This document shows positions 7,018 through 16,148 of a stretch of 44,421 nt of DNA, piece after piece. Made by a program: the position numbers and the translations under genes. Origin of the DNA: Lachnospiraceae bacterium. Its GTDB lineage: Bacteria; Bacillota; Clostridia; Lachnospirales; Lachnospiraceae. The DNA lies in contig VSNM01000045.1 of the NCBI GenBank assembly GCA_009774245.1, positions 1 to 44,421 of the forward strand. Reading direction: 5' to 3'. The notes beneath the pieces were generated by a model. It saw nothing but the letters and a program-made list of their open reading frames with translations, did not search any database and had not been told where the DNA came from. Every line of letters starts with the position of its first letter. Within the stretch, counting starts at the first letter, position 1.

Positions 7018-8580
7018 ATGGCATATAAGACATTTGCTGCGATTGATGTGGGCTCCTATGAGCTTGCGATGAAAATATACGAGATATCGGGCAAAAATGG
7101 CATCAAGGAGATTGATCATATTAGACACAGGATCGAGCTTGGAACAGACTCGTACTTTATGGGGAAGATCAACAATGACAGGGTTGATGAACTGTGCAGG
7201 ATGCTGAACGAATTTATGGCAATTATGAAATCATACAAGGTGGACGCTTATAAGGCATATGGCACAAGCGCCGTCAGGGAGTCGCAGAACAGATTGATTC
7301 TGCTAGATCAGATTGAGACCTGGACGGGAATCCACATTGATGCCCTGAGCAATTCCGAGCAGCGTTTTCTCGATTACAAGTCGGTGGCGTCGCGGGTGAA
7401 GGATTTTCAGAGTATCATTGACAAGAGTACTGCCTTTATTGATATTGGCGGGGGCAGCATTCAGATCTCTCTCTTTGATGAGGACAGCCTTGTCACTTCA
7501 CAGAATATCAGACCGGGTGTGCTTCGCATGAGAGAGGAGCTGTCGAGAGTATCCTACCGGAGTTATCAGCTTGAGGATATCGTGGAGGAGATGGTTTGTG
7601 ACAGTTTCGAAAGTTTTCGCGAGATGTTTGTGGGAGATAAGAAGATACAGAACGTGATTCTGGTTGACGACTATGTGTCTCTGGTCGTGCAGAGAAACTA
7701 TATCGATACGATCAAAAAGGGACAGGTCAGCACAGAGAATTTTCTGGAATTTGTGGATTCCCTCAAGAAGAAAAAGGCGCGAGAGATCGCGCTGTCGCTG
7801 GGACTGGCGCAGGAGAACATCTCGCTGTTACATCTGTCCGCCCTGATGATTAAGTATATGATCAGGCTGCTGGGTGCGGAGATGCTGTGGGCGCCGGGGG
7901 TATCCCTGTGCGACGGTATCGCATATGAGTATGCGGAGCAAAATGGACTGCTGTCGTCGGACGCCGACAGTATGCCGCATGACTTTGAGCAGGACATTCT
8001 CGACTGCGCGAGGGATATCAACCGGCGTTATCACAGCAGTGAGCACCGCACCCGCGAGCGGGAGATGATCGCGCTCACTATCTTTGACAGCATGAAGGAG
8101 ATTCATGGTTTGTCAAAGCGCGACAGACTGCTGCTGCAGCTTGCGGCGATCCTGGGTGACTGCGGCCGGTTCATCAGCCTTGCGGGCGTCGGTGAAAATT
8201 CATACAACATTATCATCGCGACGGAGATCATAGGGCTGTCCCATGTGGAACGCGAGATTGTGGCAAACATCGTAAAGTACGCGACGGAAAAGTTTGATTA
8301 TTATCATATCATGGACAACAATGCCTCGCTTGACAGGGAGGCATATCTGAAAATCGCGAAGCTGACAGCGATCATCAAGCTTTCCGACGGACTGGACCTG
8401 AGCAACAGGGGCAAATGCAGCAGGCTGAAGGCCGTGAATAAAAATGATGAGCTGGTGCTCACGGTGGAGACGAACGCGGACATGACGCTGGAGTTTGGAT
8501 TGTTTGACAAGTACGCCACCTTTTTTGAGGAAGTGTACAATATCAAACCAGTCCTGCGGCAGAAAAAGAGTAATATATAA
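7018..8580 (+). CDS. Ppx/GppA-family phosphatase with C-terminal HD-like domain
   Basis: This 520-residue protein belongs to the exopolyphosphatase / pppGpp phosphohydrolase family of ASKHA-fold enzymes. The first phosphate motif is AAIDVGSYELAMK (residue 5 on), and the second is FIDIGGGSIQISLF near 140. The C-terminal third is the HD-type helical domain usually fused in this family. Its expected His-Asp pair reads LGDCGRF, so the metal-binding histidine is missing and that domain may be inactive. The start at ATG 7018 follows AGGGGAAGAGG; an in-frame TTG at 6964 is less likely. It lies 19 bases upstream of polyphosphate kinase, which suggests a role in polyphosphate turnover rather than GppA activity. 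Confidence 0.9.
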   Translation: MAYKTFAAIDVGSYELAMKIYEISGKNGIKEIDHIRHRIELGTDSYFMGKINNDRVDELCRMLNEFMAIMKSYKVDAYKAYGTSAVRESQNRLILLDQIETWTGIHIDALSNSEQRFLDYKSVASRVKDFQSIIDKSTAFIDIGGGSIQISLFDEDSLVTSQNIRPGVLRMREELSRVSYRSYQLEDIVEEMVCDSFESFREMFVGDKKIQNVILVDDYVSLVVQRNYIDTIKKGQVSTENFLEFVDSLKKKKAREIALSLGLAQENISLLHLSALMIKYMIRLLGAEMLWAPGVSLCDGIAYEYAEQNGLLSSDADSMPHDFEQDILDCARDINRRYHSSEHRTREREMIALTIFDSMKEIHGLSKRDRLLLQLAAILGDCGRFISLAGVGENSYNIIIATEIIGLSHVEREIVANIVKYATEKFDYYHIMDNNASLDREAYLKIAKLTAIIKLSDGLDLSNRGKCSRLKAVNKNDELVLTVETNADMTLEFGLFDKYATFFEEVYNIKPVLRQKKSNI

Positions 8581-8599
8581 AAGTAATGGGGGAATTAAG

Positions 8600-10798
8600 A
8601 TGGGTGATAAGAACAGTAAGTCGGACAACAAGATCGACTACAGCAGGTCAGAATATTATTATAACAGGGAATTGAGCTGGCTTGCCTTTAACAACCGTGT
8701 GCTGGGCGAGGCGAGGGACAAGGATATTCCACTGTTTGAGCGGCTCAAGTTTCTGGGTATCACTGCGTCAAATCTTGATGAATTTTTTATGGTGCGTGTG
8801 GCTTCATTAAAGGACATGGTGAACGCGGGATACACGAAGAAGGATATCGCCGGGATGACGCCCGCGGAGCAATTGGAGAAGGTCAACAGAGCGACGCATG
8901 AGCTTGTCGACATGCAGTATTCCGTTTACAACAGATCGCTGCTGCCACTCCTTGCGCAGAATGGACTGATGGTGGTCGAGAGCCATGAGGAGCTCACGAA
9001 GAAGGACTGCGCCTTTGTGGACCGGTATTTTCAGGACAATGTGTATCCGGTGCTCACGCCGATGGCGGTGGACTCCTCGAGACCGTTTCCGCTCATCAGG
9101 AATAAGTCCCTGAATCTGGGGGCTCTGGTGTCGCGCAAGGGTATCAAGGGAAGAAGGCATCTGTTTAATAAAAAGTCTGTCCAGGGGAAGGAGCTGGAGT
9201 TTGCCACGGTTCAGGTGCCGAGCGGGCTCCCGCGTATCATACAGCTTCCGGAGGTCGAGGACGGGACAAAGCGCGTGATCCTGCTGGAACAGATCATCGA
9301 GCGGAATATGGATAAGCTGTTTTTGAATTATAACATAGAGTGTTCTTTCCCGTTCCGGATCATGAGAAATGCAGATTTCTCACTCGAGGAGGAGGAGACG
9401 GAGGACCTGTTAAAGGAGATCGAGAAACAGCTCAAAAAGAGGCAGTGGGGGCAGGCAATCCGACTCGAGGTCGAGGAGGGGATTGACAAGCGTCTCCTTG
9501 ACATTATCGAGAAGGAGCTGATGATCGACGGGAGGGATATCTACAGTATTCCCGGGCCGCTTGACCTTACATTTCTGATGAAGATGTATGGACTGGAAGG
9601 GTTTGAGCATCTCAAGTGCAGTCCTTATACACCGCAGCCGGTTCCCGAGATTGAGGAGGATGATGATATCTTTGGGCGTATCAGGGAGCAGGATATTCTC
9701 CTGCATCATCCGTATCAGACATTTGAGCCGGTTGTCGACTTTATCAAGCAGGCGGCAAGAGATCCGCAGGTGCTTGCCATCAAGCAGACCTTGTACCGCG
9801 TGAGCGGCAACTCTCCGATCATCGCGGCGCTCGCGCAGGCGGCGGAGAATGGCAAGCAGGTGTCCGTGCTGGTGGAATTGAAGGCGCGCTTTGACGAGGA
9901 GAACAATATTGTGTGGGCGAAGAAGCTTGAACAGGCAGGGTGCCATGTGATCTATGGGCTGGTGGGATTGAAGACGCACTGCAAGATCACGCTGGTGGTC
10001 AGACGTGAGGAGGAAGGTATCCGCCGCTATGTGCATCTCGGCACGGGGAATTATAACGATGCCACGGCAAAGCTCTATACTGATCTCGGCATTCTCACCT
10101 GCAATGAGGCGATCGGCGAGGACGCGACGGCAGTCTTTAATATGCTTTCTGGCTACTCGGAGCCACTGGGGTGGAATCATCTGGCGCTGGCGCCGCTGTG
10201 GCTGAAGGATAAGTTTCTGTATCTGATCAACAGGGAGAAAGAAAATGCGGTTGAGAAGCGGCCTGCCAGAATCGTGGCGAAGATGAATTCCCTGTGTGAT
10301 CCGGATATCATCAGGGCGCTGTATGAGGCGGCGGCAAAAGGTGTGAAGATTCAGCTGATTGTGAGGGGAATCTGCTGTCTGCGTACAGGCGTGGAGGGTA
10401 CGAACGACAACATTGAAGTGCGGTCCATCGTGGGAAACTTCCTGGAGCACGCGCGGATTTTCTACTTTGAAAACGCGGGAGAGCCGGAGTTGTATATGGC
10501 GAGCGCCGACTGGATGCCAAGGAACCTTGAGCGCAGGGTAGAGATTCTCTTCCCGGTGCTCAATGCTGATCTGAAGGAGAAGGTGTGGCACGTTCTTGAG
10601 GTGCAGCTGCGCGATACACAGAAGGCACAGTTTTTGCAGGAGGACGGGAGCTATCGCAAGGCGGTCTCTCCTAAGGACGCTGTCAACGCGCAGGAATTAT
10701 TCTGCAGGGAATATGTGGCGCTGGCGGCAAAAAAGGAGAAGGCGGAGCAGCAGGCGCGCACGTTTAAGCCGGAGTATAATCAGGCGATACAAAACTGA
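8600..10798 (+). CDS. ppk1: Polyphosphate kinase 1
   Basis: This 732-residue enzyme makes inorganic polyphosphate from ATP. The N-terminal domain begins YYNRELSWLAFNNRVL, followed by the head domain and two phospholipase-D-like catalytic domains. The phosphorylated histidine lies in VHLGTGNYND. The second conserved histidine lies in NFLEHARIFYF, followed by YMASADWMPRNL. The length and all motifs are normal. I chose ATG 8600, behind GGGGGA at 8588-8592, because the longer frame from 8495 runs into the upstream gene. The phosphatase gene ends 19 bases upstream and maf begins 17 bases downstream, forming a compact polyphosphate operon. Confidence 0.96.
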   Translation: MGDKNSKSDNKIDYSRSEYYYNRELSWLAFNNRVLGEARDKDIPLFERLKFLGITASNLDEFFMVRVASLKDMVNAGYTKKDIAGMTPAEQLEKVNRATHELVDMQYSVYNRSLLPLLAQNGLMVVESHEELTKKDCAFVDRYFQDNVYPVLTPMAVDSSRPFPLIRNKSLNLGALVSRKGIKGRRHLFNKKSVQGKELEFATVQVPSGLPRIIQLPEVEDGTKRVILLEQIIERNMDKLFLNYNIECSFPFRIMRNADFSLEEEETEDLLKEIEKQLKKRQWGQAIRLEVEEGIDKRLLDIIEKELMIDGRDIYSIPGPLDLTFLMKMYGLEGFEHLKCSPYTPQPVPEIEEDDDIFGRIREQDILLHHPYQTFEPVVDFIKQAARDPQVLAIKQTLYRVSGNSPIIAALAQAAENGKQVSVLVELKARFDEENNIVWAKKLEQAGCHVIYGLVGLKTHCKITLVVRREEEGIRRYVHLGTGNYNDATAKLYTDLGILTCNEAIGEDATAVFNMLSGYSEPLGWNHLALAPLWLKDKFLYLINREKENAVEKRPARIVAKMNSLCDPDIIRALYEAAAKGVKIQLIVRGICCLRTGVEGTNDNIEVRSIVGNFLEHARIFYFENAGEPELYMASADWMPRNLERRVEILFPVLNADLKEKVWHVLEVQLRDTQKAQFLQEDGSYRKAVSPKDAVNAQELFCREYVALAAKKEKAEQQARTFKPEYNQAIQN

Positions 10799-10815
10799 CA
10801 GGAGTGTAAAATACA

Positions 10816-11421
10816 ATGATAAAATATGTACTTGCATCTGGTTCCCCGAGACGGTGGGAACTGTTGGAAAAGGCGGGGATTGCCTTTGAGATTTCAAAGG
10901 CGCAGGGGGAGGAGATCAGCACGAAGGAAGCGCCGGCGGATATCGTGGAGGAGCTTTCCTATCAGAAGGCGGACGAGGCAGCGCAGCGGTATCTGATGAA
11001 ATATAAAAATGACACGGTTGTCATAATCGGGGCGGATACGATCGTGGCGCATCATGACGAAATTATGGGAAAGCCAAAAGATGCGGCGGATGCGGCGACA
11101 ATGCTCGCCAAGCTGCAGGACGGCACGCATCAGGTGTACACGGGCGTGACGCTCATCGTACTGGGAAAAGGACAGGAAAAACGGGGGCGGGAGGTCATCA
11201 CCTTTCACGAGAGGACGGATGTCCATATGTATCCGATGACATCAGAGCAGATTGCTGCCTATGTGGCGACTGGAGAGCCGATAGACAAGGCGGGCGCCTA
11301 TGCGATCCAGGGGAAGTGTGCAGTGTATATCAAGGGCATCAACGGGGATTATAATAACGTGGTGGGACTGCCACTCGCGAGACTGATGCATGAATTATTT
11401 TTAAGACAATTGCTGAATTGA
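10816..11421 (+). CDS. maf: Maf-family nucleoside triphosphate pyrophosphatase
   Basis: Maf proteins hydrolyse dTTP, UTP and modified nucleotides to monophosphates and have been linked to division arrest. The 201-residue protein opens with the family signature LASGSPRRWELLEKAG. It continues with the catalytic VIIGADTIVAHHDEIMGKP segment near residue 72 and the QVYTGVTL block near 111. It ends with the GAYAIQGKCAVYIKGINGDYNNVVGLPL block. AGGAG at 10800-10804 supports the start. It is the last gene of the ppx-ppk cluster. Confidence 0.94.
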   Translation: MIKYVLASGSPRRWELLEKAGIAFEISKAQGEEISTKEAPADIVEELSYQKADEAAQRYLMKYKNDTVVIIGADTIVAHHDEIMGKPKDAADAATMLAKLQDGTHQVYTGVTLIVLGKGQEKRGREVITFHERTDVHMYPMTSEQIAAYVATGEPIDKAGAYAIQGKCAVYIKGINGDYNNVVGLPLARLMHELFLRQLLN

Positions 11422-11515
11422 TGAAAAAAGGGTTTACAAAATAGTATGGATACTGTTACAGTGGTATTAGGCATTTTGGAATGCAATTATTATGAAATAA
11501 AAGGAGATCATGAGT

Positions 11516-11779
11516 ATGCACGAGTATGATGAGGCGGTACTGAACTGTTTTCTGGAAAATCAGCTCCAGCTCGTACCGGAAAAGGTAGCAGAGAATATTG
11601 ACGAGGCAGAGGCATTCCTTGAGGAATGTATGGCGGTAGTCGTCGATTCCATCGATGAGGTGTGGGATTACTTTGATGAGGAGGGAATCGATCTGGAAGG
11701 ACAGGAAAAGGACGAGATCGTGGACGCGCCGGAGGTATTTGACATCGGGGACGGAAGATATCTGATCGTAGAAAGCTAA
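11516..11779 (+). CDS. Small acidic protein of unknown function
   Basis: This is an 87-residue, strongly acidic protein beginning MHEYDEAVLNCFLEN and rich in Glu/Asp throughout (for example EEGIDLEGQEKDEIVDAPE). There is no signal peptide or membrane helix. AAGGAG at 11501-11506 gives better spacing to ATG 11516 than to ATG 11510, which is in the same frame and would add two residues. It lies 16 bases before the SseB-like gene on the same strand, so the two probably form one transcript. I do not recognise a family. Confidence 0.75.
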   Translation: MHEYDEAVLNCFLENQLQLVPEKVAENIDEAEAFLEECMAVVVDSIDEVWDYFDEEGIDLEGQEKDEIVDAPEVFDIGDGRYLIVES

Positions 11780-11795
11780 AGGATAGGTAGACAAG

Positions 11796-13931
11796 GTGAA
11801 AAGAAAAACAAACATTTCAGTATGGCAGCTGCGATTATTTGAAGGCTTTGACAAGGATATCATGGTTATGCAGCGCGATGAGGAGGAAGTCTTTGACGAT
11901 GCGATTCACGTGTTTTTTGACAAGGAGTACTATGATGCGTATGTCACAAGAGCCACCAGGTACAGCAGTCACCGGTATGCGTACCATGAGGATAAGCTGG
12001 GAGAGGTAGTCAATCAGATCTTTGACGAGGACATTTCCGGACTGGTGCTTCATATCAACATGAACGAGAATGCGCCGAAAAACCTGCTCGGCGATGAGAA
12101 ATACATCGCGGCAAAGGAGCTGCTTGGCCTGAAGGATGCGGCGGACAGCTATCATTTCCTTTATACTGCGGCGATTGACCGCTGCAGCAGGGAGGACGCG
12201 GCCGCGCGTCTGTGGACGAAGAATGTCTATATCATAGGACAGCTCCCAGATTTCCGTGTGAAACCCAAAGAGGGCGAGAAGCCTGTGTTTGAGCTCATGA
12301 CGATGCGGCGGAAGAAGGATGGCGGAAAGGCCACGGCGGATGACTATGATTATGAGTCGCTGAAGGTATTTCTGACGATGGACAGCGCCATGCGCTTCAA
12401 TCCGGACAAAAAGCCGGTCAACAAGTACAAGCTTGCCATGCTGTCACAGCTGGTCAGGGGGAAGCTGCAGATCATCATAGAGCCACACAGAAATTATTAT
12501 CTGGAATACGATCCGGCCACGCTTGATCTCACAGGGCACCTGGATATCCCACGCTACGACGAGGAGATGGTGCGTGCGAGAATCAGAAAATATGCACAGA
12601 TGGACAGGATCTATGTTCTGCTGGCGCCCATACACTGCGACTACAGACTGTCATGTGGCAATCCGCTGCTGTTGAAACAGGATGACAAGAACATTCTGCT
12701 GTATCTGTTTGAAAAATACGACGATGCAGTCAGTTATGTGCTGCAGAACCCGATGACAATGCCCATATTTGACAGTGTGTTTCCGATCGGAGTGCTGGAC
12801 CGCGGGAATAAGCTGACTGACCTGGAGACTTTGCTGGCGCTCGCCGCAAAGCTTGGCGCTACCGGGGTAAATCTTGATTTTGACACGGTGCACGCCATCG
12901 GATGCAGGATGGAGTATATCAGGAGTGTGGCAGGATATGACCGCGATGTGGAGGCTTTTCTGTCTGAGGAGGAGCTGTCGCACGTTATGCGCGAGGAAGG
13001 CGGCGTGAAGCAGTATCGTATGCCGATTGTGCCATTCTGCGACAGGGACAATGAGTACCTTGTGAGCGAAGAGCGCAAGGCGGAGCTGACCGCGCATATG
13101 GATAATGACCGTGATCAGGGCTTTGCGTATATGGCAGGCTGCACTGTCATTGAGCTGATGACGGCGATGCAGGAGGCTGCAGCGCGCTTTGACACTGCAA
13201 GAAAGGCATCGGACGAGGAGAATACGGACAAGTACGTGCGCCTGATGAACAAGATCACGTTCTTCCTGACGGAGGCTCTGTGTGAGAAGCCGTATATCTA
13301 TACTCTGCGGGAGGAGAACGGTGATTTTACCCTCAAAAACGGCATAGCATATCTAGTCGTGACAAATCGCTATGAGACAGGCCGGAAAGGCGAGGGAAGA
13401 CTCACGCCCGCCGGCATTGACAATCCGCAGTTTATGGAAAAGCTGTGCGAGACAAGCAAGGCCGCAGTGCTGACAGACGGACCGAGCACATTGTGTATGA
13501 TGGATACCCATCTGATGAGCGAGGTGGCAAAACAGTGGAAGAGCGCGGAACCGCTCCGCGAGGAGCTGATGATCTATCTGACACAGGGATGCGATCTCTC
13601 CTATCCAGAGGCCATGTATTATTACCGGAGATTTCGGACAGAAAACAGCATTTTTGTCGAGTTTGTCTCATCTGTAAGAGACGGGGCATATCCGTCGATC
13701 GGAATGCTTACGATAGAAGGGGTTACTGCACAGGGGCTTGCCGAGGCGCAAGGGTTCAATATGCTGCAGGCGTATGATGCGCTGTTGTCCATAAAGGAGA
13801 ATCCTGCAAACGCTGAGAAGTTCCGGGGAGCAGCGGTGTCTGAGGATAGTGTTTCCGGCGAAACTGACGACGTTGACAGTTCTGATGGTCCTGATAAAAA
13901 AGGGCTTTTTGGGAAGCTGTTTAAGAAATAG
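11796..13931 (+). CDS. Large cytoplasmic protein with SseB-like segments, function unknown
   Basis: This 711-residue soluble protein has no signal or membrane segment. Two stretches look alike and resemble the SseB N-terminal fold. One is residues about 40-85 (FDKEYYDAYVTRA, EVVNQIFDEDISGLVLHIN). The other is residues about 308-370 (FEKYDDAVSYVLQNP, LETLLALAAKLGATGVNLDF). The first segment also resembles the hydrophobic-patch start of enhanced SseB proteins. The C-terminal 40 residues are an acidic linker ending in a basic tail, KKGLFGKLFKK, which may be a docking motif. The start is GTG at 11796 with AAAGGAT upstream. SseB homology is my inference and is weak. Confidence 0.6.
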   Translation: MKRKTNISVWQLRLFEGFDKDIMVMQRDEEEVFDDAIHVFFDKEYYDAYVTRATRYSSHRYAYHEDKLGEVVNQIFDEDISGLVLHINMNENAPKNLLGDEKYIAAKELLGLKDAADSYHFLYTAAIDRCSREDAAARLWTKNVYIIGQLPDFRVKPKEGEKPVFELMTMRRKKDGGKATADDYDYESLKVFLTMDSAMRFNPDKKPVNKYKLAMLSQLVRGKLQIIIEPHRNYYLEYDPATLDLTGHLDIPRYDEEMVRARIRKYAQMDRIYVLLAPIHCDYRLSCGNPLLLKQDDKNILLYLFEKYDDAVSYVLQNPMTMPIFDSVFPIGVLDRGNKLTDLETLLALAAKLGATGVNLDFDTVHAIGCRMEYIRSVAGYDRDVEAFLSEEELSHVMREEGGVKQYRMPIVPFCDRDNEYLVSEERKAELTAHMDNDRDQGFAYMAGCTVIELMTAMQEAAARFDTARKASDEENTDKYVRLMNKITFFLTEALCEKPYIYTLREENGDFTLKNGIAYLVVTNRYETGRKGEGRLTPAGIDNPQFMEKLCETSKAAVLTDGPSTLCMMDTHLMSEVAKQWKSAEPLREELMIYLTQGCDLSYPEAMYYYRRFRTENSIFVEFVSSVRDGAYPSIGMLTIEGVTAQGLAEAQGFNMLQAYDALLSIKENPANAEKFRGAAVSEDSVSGETDDVDSSDGPDKKGLFGKLFKK

Positions 13932-13982
13932 TAAGACAGGACATATTATGTTACCTGTGGGTTGATGGAGGTTGATTATTTC

Positions 13983-14255
13983 ATGATGTACCCATATGTG
14001 ACGTTCAATGATGACACGGAGATCACACATTCGAAGATGCTGCCTGACGATAGAGTCAAAGTCTATATAGAAACGCCTGATTTAAAGGATGGTTTTCACA
14101 ATGCCACATGTTTTTTGCCAGAATATTCATGGGAAGATATCAATGGATATTCTGACGCTGAGATGGATTATTTCAAAGAGTTTGTGCGCAATAATGCCTA
14201 TTTGATGATTGAGTTTTCCAAAGAGGGAGGAATTTTAAATGCCTCAAATTTTTAG
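13983..14255 (+). CDS. Small protein paired with a DUF4160 remnant
   Basis: This is a 90-residue protein, MMYPYVTFNDDTEITHSKML..., with aromatic-rich segments (GFHNATCFLPEYSWEDINGY) and a C-terminus FSKEGGILNASNF. GGAGG at 13968-13972 suits ATG 13983; in-frame starts exist at 13962 and 13965. Its last codons overlap the first of a DUF4160-type reading frame. Overlapping pairs of this kind resemble small two-gene modules of unknown, possibly toxin-antitoxin-like, function. I do not know a family name. The local base composition is more AT-rich than the flanking genes, suggesting acquisition. Confidence 0.6.
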   Translation: MMYPYVTFNDDTEITHSKMLPDDRVKVYIETPDLKDGFHNATCFLPEYSWEDINGYSDAEMDYFKEFVRNNAYLMIEFSKEGGILNASNF

Positions 14256-14313
14256 GATTGGCTCATATATCATATATTTCTGGTCAAATGAAAATAATCC
14301 GCTAGAGAAATAA
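14240..14313 (+). pseudogene. Frameshifted and truncated DUF4160-like gene
   Basis: Starting at ATG 14240, the frame reads MPQIFRIGSYIIYF. The reading then continues in the next frame (from TGG 14281) as WSNENNPLEK before a stop at 14311-14313. The two pieces together match the N-terminus of DUF4160 proteins, which then normally continue with a His-rich strand. A one-base loss at 14278-14281 and loss of the rest make this a remnant. It overlaps the upstream gene by 16 bases, as an intact pair would. Confidence 0.6.
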
Positions 14314-14354
14314 GTTATTATTGTTGATGAATTGTAGATGCAAGAAAATTCTCC

Positions 14355-14382
14355 TTGAAAATCCACATTATTCATGTATAAT
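14355..14382 (+). promoter_or_regulatory. SigA-type promoter of the ABC-F gene
   Basis: TTGAAA at 14355-14360 and TATAAT at 14377-14382 are 16 bases apart, with TG directly before the -10 box. They lie 57 bases upstream of the ABC-F start codon. No competing promoter was seen in this gap. Confidence 0.75.
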
Positions 14383-14438
14383 AGTAAGAGTGTGTAACCA
14401 AAATATGTAAAAATAGGAATAAAAAAGAGGAATTTATC

Positions 14439-16085
14439 ATGATCAGTGCTAACAATGTAACTTATAGAGTTGGGAAGAAGGCATTATTTGAGGATGTCAA
14501 CATCAAGTTTACGGAAGGGAACTGCTATGGTCTGATCGGAGCGAACGGGGCGGGCAAATCCACCTTCTTAAAGATTCTGTCAGGGAAGCTTGAGACGACA
14601 AAGGGCGATATCGCGATCACACCGGGACAGCGGCTCTCTGTGTTGGAACAGGATCACTTTAAGTATGACGAGTACCCTGTCATGGATGTCGTGATTATGG
14701 GAAACGCCCGTTTATATGAGATCATGAAGGAGAAGGACGCCATCTATGCCAAGGAGGATTTTACGGATGAGGACGGAATCCGTGCCAGTGAGCTTGAGGG
14801 CGAGTTTGCAGAGATGGACGGCTGGGAGGCGGAGTCCAATGCGGCGCAGCTGTTGAACGGTCTTGGTATTGACACGGATATTCACTACTCCCTGATGAAG
14901 GATTTAAACGGCAGCGAGAAGGTGAAGGTGCTGCTGGCAAAGGCGCTCTTTGGCAACCCGGATATTTTATTGCTCGACGAGCCGACAAACCACTTAGATC
15001 TGGACGCGATCGCGTGGCTCGAGGAGTTTTTGATCAATTTTGACAATACGGTCATCGTCGTGTCGCATGACCGCTATTTCCTGAACAAGGTATGTACCCA
15101 GATCGCGGATATCGATTATGGCAAGATTCAGCTCTATGCCGGAAATTATGACTTCTGGTATGAGTCAAGCCAGCTGCTCGTCAAGCAGATGAAAGAAGCA
15201 AACAAGAAGAAGGAAGAGAAGATCAAGGAACTGCAGGAGTTTATCTCACGGTTCTCCGCAAATGCATCCAAGTCCAAGCAGGCGACATCGAGAAAGCGCG
15301 CTTTGGAGAAGATTGAGCTCGATGATATCAAGCCGTCGAGCCGCAAGTACCCCTACATTGATTTCCGTCCTGACCGCGAGATCGGGAACGAGGTGCTCAC
15401 GGTTGAAAATCTGTCCAAGACAGTCAACGGCGTGAAGGTGCTTGACAATATTTCCTTTATTTTAGGACGTGAGGACAAGGTTGCGTTTGTGGGGGCAAAC
15501 GAGCTTGCCAAGACGACGCTTTTTCAGATTTTGATGGGAGAGATGGAGCCGGACGAGGGGAATTACAAGTGGGGTGTCACGACCTCGCAGGCTTATTTTC
15601 CAAAAGATCCGACAAATGAGTTTAACAATGACTACACGATCGCGGACTGGCTGATGGGCTATTCACCAATGGATGATATCACGTATGTGCGCGGTTTCTT
15701 AGGGCGCATGCTCTTTGCGGGCGAGGATGGCGTGAAGAAGGTGAAGGTGCTCTCCGGCGGCGAGAAGGTGCGCTGTCTGCTGAGCAAGATGATGATCAGC
15801 GGGGCAAACTGCCTGATTCTCGACGAGCCGACGAACCATCTGGATATGGAGTCTATCACGGCGCTCAACAACGGACTGATCAAGTTTCCGGGCGTGGCGC
15901 TGTTTGCGTGCCACGATCACCAGTTTGTGGAGACGACGGCGAACCGTATCATGGAGATTCTGCCAGACGGCACACTGATCGATAAGATCACGACTTACGA
16001 CGAGTATCTGGCCAGTGACGAGATGGCGAGAAAGAGGACTTCTGTGTACACCGCGGAGGCAGAGGACGAGAGCGGCGAGGAGTAA
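14439..16085 (+). CDS. ABC-F family ATPase (YkpA/EttA-like translation factor)
   Basis: This 548-residue soluble protein has two ATP-binding cassettes and no membrane domain, as in ABC-F proteins that act on the ribosome. Cassette 1 has Walker A GANGAGKST (34-42), signature LNGSEK and Walker B LLLDEPTNHLD. The inter-domain linker (about 225-290) is the charged helical ABC-F extension. Cassette 2 has a non-standard Walker A, GANELAKTT, but a canonical LSGGEK signature and LILDEPTNHLD. A degenerate second Walker A is typical of the YkpA subgroup rather than of antibiotic-resistance ABC-F proteins, so a housekeeping role is more likely. GAGG upstream supports the start. Confidence 0.9.
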   Translation: MISANNVTYRVGKKALFEDVNIKFTEGNCYGLIGANGAGKSTFLKILSGKLETTKGDIAITPGQRLSVLEQDHFKYDEYPVMDVVIMGNARLYEIMKEKDAIYAKEDFTDEDGIRASELEGEFAEMDGWEAESNAAQLLNGLGIDTDIHYSLMKDLNGSEKVKVLLAKALFGNPDILLLDEPTNHLDLDAIAWLEEFLINFDNTVIVVSHDRYFLNKVCTQIADIDYGKIQLYAGNYDFWYESSQLLVKQMKEANKKKEEKIKELQEFISRFSANASKSKQATSRKRALEKIELDDIKPSSRKYPYIDFRPDREIGNEVLTVENLSKTVNGVKVLDNISFILGREDKVAFVGANELAKTTLFQILMGEMEPDEGNYKWGVTTSQAYFPKDPTNEFNNDYTIADWLMGYSPMDDITYVRGFLGRMLFAGEDGVKKVKVLSGGEKVRCLLSKMMISGANCLILDEPTNHLDMESITALNNGLIKFPGVALFACHDHQFVETTANRIMEILPDGTLIDKITTYDEYLASDEMARKRTSVYTAEAEDESGEE

Positions 16086-16104
16086 GGAGTTTACTTTTGT
16101 TTGT

Positions 16105-16135
16105 GAAAAAGAGGCAGTTTGACTGTCTTTTTTCA
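16105..16135 (+). terminator. Intrinsic terminator after the ABC-F gene
   Basis: The arms AAAAGAGGCAGT and ACTGTCTTTT pair, with two G-U pairs, around a TTG loop, and the descending arm ends in a T-run. It begins about 20 bases after the ABC-F stop codon. Confidence 0.7.
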
Positions 16136-16148
16136 TTCTTTATGCACA

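Noticed and set aside
9410..10591. A 393-codon open frame on the strand opposite ppk1
   Set aside because: It is fully antisense to a gene with all polyphosphate kinase motifs, has no ribosome binding site and has a composition typical of shadow frames.
11433..11461. TTTACA at 11433 as a promoter for the small acidic protein
   Set aside because: At 17 bases the -10 position reads TTACAG, which is a poor match, so no promoter is called.
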